Assembly (NCBI GenBank): GCA_007129525.1
Contig: SKVI01000150.1
Location: forward strand, 1 to 7,827
Direction of reading: 5' to 3'
DNA length: 7,827 bases
Source: Gemmatimonadota bacterium
GTDB lineage: Bacteria; Gemmatimonadota; Gemmatimonadetes; Longimicrobiales; Gaopeijiaceae
The notes beneath the pieces were generated by a model, which made no database searches, was not told the DNA's origin, and worked only from the letters and a program-made list of their open reading frames with translations. Made by a program: the position numbers and the translations under genes. This document shows positions 6,340-7,827 of the stretch, piece after piece. Numbering within the stretch: position 1 is the first letter of the stretch; every line of letters starts with the position of its first letter.

Positions 6340-6786
6340 CTACCGCGCCGCGGCAATGCACTCGACCTCCACCTGCGCCGACGCCGGCAGGGCCCGGACC
6401 GCCAGAGCCGACCGAGCCGGAGGATCGCCGGGGAAGAAGGCGGCATAGGCCTCGTTCATGCCGGGGTAGTCGTCCATGTCCACCAGGAAGACGGTGCACT
6501 TCACCAGGTCGTCCATAGTGGCGTCCACTGCGTCGAGGCGGCTCTGGATCCCCTCCATGGCCTGGCGCGTGGCCGCCCCGATGTCGCCGTCCTGGCTTCG
6601 GCCGATGACACCGGAGAGGAAATAGAGGTTCCCCGTGCGAACGATGGGGGAGAAGGGCGTGGTGATCTCATCCCCCGAGGGATTGATGGCCTCCTTATGG
6701 GGTCCCCCTGCTGCTGCGCAGGCCCCGGTCAGGCCGGGCAGAAGGAGGACGGCGATCACGGCGGCGAGGGTACGGATTCTGATCAT
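6340..6786 (-). CDS. exported RidA/YjgF (Rid) family protein, probable lipoprotein
   Basis: The 148-residue protein has an N-terminal signal: MIRIR, a hydrophobic core (about 6-19), then GAC with Cys23. The -3 residue is Thr, an atypical but tolerated lipobox, so ordinary signal-peptidase cleavage is also possible. Residues 30-148 are a full Rid domain: FSPIVRTGNLYFLSGVIG (45-62), the Asp/Val-rich KCTVFLVDMDDYPGMNEAY (97-115), PPARSALAVRALP (122-134) and VEVECIAAA (139-147). R125 and E140 align by spacing with the catalytic Arg105 and Glu120 of E. coli RidA, so imine/enamine deaminase activity is likely. The ATG at 6786 is chosen because GGAG lies eight bases upstream and it gives a clean signal peptide. 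The open frame continues upstream into the intergenic region without good cause. It is the first gene of the minus-strand series, 158 bases before the oxidase, and stops with TAG. RidA proteins are normally cytosolic, so export is unusual. Confidence 0.92.
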   Translation of the reverse strand: MIRIRTLAAVIAVLLLPGLTGACAAAGGPHKEAINPSGDEITTPFSPIVRTGNLYFLSGVIGRSQDGDIGAATRQAMEGIQSRLDAVDATMDDLVKCTVFLVDMDDYPGMNEAYAAFFPGDPPARSALAVRALPASAQVEVECIAAAR

Positions 6787-6794
6787 TCTGGGAT

Positions 6795-6798
6795 CTCC
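6795..6798 (-). promoter_or_regulatory. ribosome binding site of the ridA-like gene
   Basis: GGAG on the minus strand, eight bases before ATG 6786. It fixes the start at the signal-peptide methionine rather than further upstream. Confidence 0.6.
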
Positions 6799-6845
6799 GT
6801 GCTGGATCTGAGTGCCGGAAGCCACGCTCCCGGCGGACCGTCCAC

Positions 6846-6851
6846 AGTATA
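6846..6851 (-). promoter_or_regulatory. -10-like element TATACT for the ridA-oxidase-cstA-mscS series
   Basis: On the minus strand TATACT stands out in G/C-rich DNA and would place transcription start about 50 bases before ATG 6786. No good -35 is seen at 16-18 bases, so an activator or an alternative sigma factor may be needed, or the match may be chance. Confidence 0.4.
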
Positions 6852-6914
6852 CGGGTCGGCAGCAGGGCGCGCAGGGGTGCCAGGACCCGAGCTGGCCACC
6901 GGCTGTAAGCTCCC

Positions 6915-6929
6915 GCCGGGAATCCCGGC
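6915..6929. other. hairpin in the divergent ridA/proC intergenic region
   Basis: GCCGGG, loop AAT, CCCGGC form a perfect six-pair stem. It is followed at 6934-6940 by a run of seven G and at 6958-6965 by the eight-base palindrome TGGCGCCA. The space runs from 6787 to 7046. Apart from these, the -10-like TATACT and two ribosome sites, I see nothing else in it. The elements could be operators for divergent control, but G/C-rich DNA makes such symmetry common. Confidence 0.3.
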
Positions 6930-7034
6930 CGGAGGGGGGGTGGCCTCTGCCGGGGCCTGGCGCCAAGTTGAGGCTTCCCCACGAACCGACACGGACACGC
7001 CGCCCGGGCCCGAGGCCTGGGCACGAACCAGTAC

Positions 7035-7039
7035 GAGGA
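7035..7039 (+). promoter_or_regulatory. ribosome binding site deciding the GTG start of proC
   Basis: GAGGA lies seven bases before GTG 7047. No in-frame ATG exists between here and the nucleotide-binding motif, so this site identifies the start. Confidence 0.65.
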
Positions 7040-7046
7040 ACCACCG

Positions 7047-7827
7047 GTGCGAGACGACGAGCGGGCATTGGAGAACGAGAACGACGGAGCCAGGCCCGGA
7101 AGGCGGATTGCCGTCCTGGGTGGCGGCAATCTTGGCCGAGCGCTGGCCGAAGGCTGGGTCGGGGCGGGCCTCACCGAGCCTGAACAGGTGCGCATCACCC
7201 GCCGGCGGCCGGAACGCCTGGACGATCTGGCGGCCCGAGGCTTCCGGACCGGCAGCGACAACGGCAACGCGGTCCGGAATTCGGGGCTTGTCGTCCTGGC
7301 CGTACAGCCGCAGCAGATCGAGGCCCTGGCCGAGGAGATCCGGGGAGTGCTCAACCCCAGGCAGAACCGGGTGATCTCGGTGGTCTCCGGAGTGCCCCTG
7401 GCCGAGCTGACCCGCCTCCTGGGCGACGCGATCCCGGTGGTGCGAGCCATGCCCAACACCGCCGTCTCCATCGGCGAATCCATGACCTGCCTGGCGGGAG
7501 AACCCCATACTGCCGAGCTCCTGGACGAGGCGGCGCGGCTCTTCGACGCCGTGGGGCGCACCCTGGTGATCCCAGAGGACATGATGATCCCAGCCACGGC
7601 CCTCTGCGCATGCGGGACCGCGTTCTTTCTCCGCTCCGTGCGAGCCGCTTCCCAGGGCGGGATCGAGATCGGGTTCCACCCCGAGGAAGCCCTCTCCATG
7701 GCCGCCCAGACGGCCAAGGGCGCCGCATCCCTCCTCATGCGAGAGGGAAGCCACCCCGAGTCCGAGATCGACCGGGTGACGACCCCCCGGGGGTGCACCA
7801 TCGCCGGCCTGAACGAGATGGAGCACC
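7047..7827 (+). CDS. proC: pyrroline-5-carboxylate reductase (3' truncated by window end)
   Basis: ProC reduces delta-1-pyrroline-5-carboxylate, a cyclic imine, to proline with NAD(P)H in the cytoplasm. The frame is open from GTG 7047 through the window end (260 residues); the family is usually about 265-280 residues, so only a short tail is missing. It begins with about 20 charged residues. The dinucleotide-binding loop is VLGGGNLG (23-30), and arginines at 52-54 after strand 2 suit NADPH. AVQPQQ (85-90), SVVSGVPLAEL (111-121), VRAMPNTAVSIGESM (132-146), and the C-terminal DRVTTPRGCTIAGLNEMEH (242-260) follow. The usual SGSGPAY segment of the dimer/substrate region reads CACGTAF (187-193), and SPGGTT reads TPRGCT. 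I recall similar variants in Bacteroidota-type ProC. The GTG start has GAGGA seven bases upstream. It is divergent from the ridA-like gene, so shared regulation is possible. Confidence 0.93.
   Translation, partial: MRDDERALENENDGARPGRRIAVLGGGNLGRALAEGWVGAGLTEPEQVRITRRRPERLDDLAARGFRTGSDNGNAVRNSGLVVLAVQPQQIEALAEEIRGVLNPRQNRVISVVSGVPLAELTRLLGDAIPVVRAMPNTAVSIGESMTCLAGEPHTAELLDEAARLFDAVGRTLVIPEDMMIPATALCACGTAFFLRSVRAASQGGIEIGFHPEEALSMAAQTAKGAASLLMREGSHPESEIDRVTTPRGCTIAGLNEMEH

Noticed and set aside
6205..7374. Plus-strand open frame running from the oxidase leader across ridA into proC
   Set aside because: It crosses a divergent intergenic region and two identified genes in wrong frames.
6695..7826. 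Minus-strand open frames opposite proC
   Set aside because: The plus-strand frame has all ProC motifs. The opposite frames are Arg/Ser/Pro-rich or Gly/His-rich shadows.

Overview
The DNA is very G+C rich (roughly two thirds by eye, with most codons ending in G or C), encodes dense protein genes, and carries no tRNA, rRNA, insertion sequence or CRISPR array that I can see. Exported proteins with Tat and lipoprotein signals, a possible outer-membrane barrel fragment, and a ProC whose motifs look like the Bacteroidota type suggest a Gram-negative of the FCB group, perhaps Gemmatimonadota. That placement is an inference from family resemblance only.

Layout. Positions 1-354 (+) hold the end of a gene whose product resembles the last strands of an outer-membrane beta-barrel. 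After a 164-base gap comes a complete RtcB RNA ligase (519-1958, +) with every expected metal, GTP and guanylation residue. It meets, end to end with 22 bases between, a minus-strand gene train read from right to left: a RidA-family lipoprotein (6786-6340), a Tat-exported FAD-dependent amino-acid oxidase-like lipoprotein (6181-4739), a CstA-type transporter (4742-3003, overlapping the oxidase stop by ATGA), and an MscS-family channel (3000-1981, two bases after the cstA stop). A 260-base divergent intergenic region separates ridA from a 3'-truncated pyrroline-5-carboxylate reductase gene, proC (7047 to window end, +), which starts with GTG.

How the genes may work together. The oxidase and the RidA protein both carry export signals. 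DAO/MSOX-family flavoenzymes turn amino or N-methylamino acids into imines, RidA proteins hydrolyse reactive imines and enamines to keto acids, and CstA/BtsT-family carriers import pyruvate (or peptides). The four minus-strand genes can therefore be read as an extracytoplasmic route: oxidise an amino acid outside the inner membrane, hydrolyse the imine there, import the keto acid, and release excess solute through MscS. The enzyme families and gene spacing are visible in the sequence. The joint pathway is a hypothesis, and it is the most interesting thing in the window.
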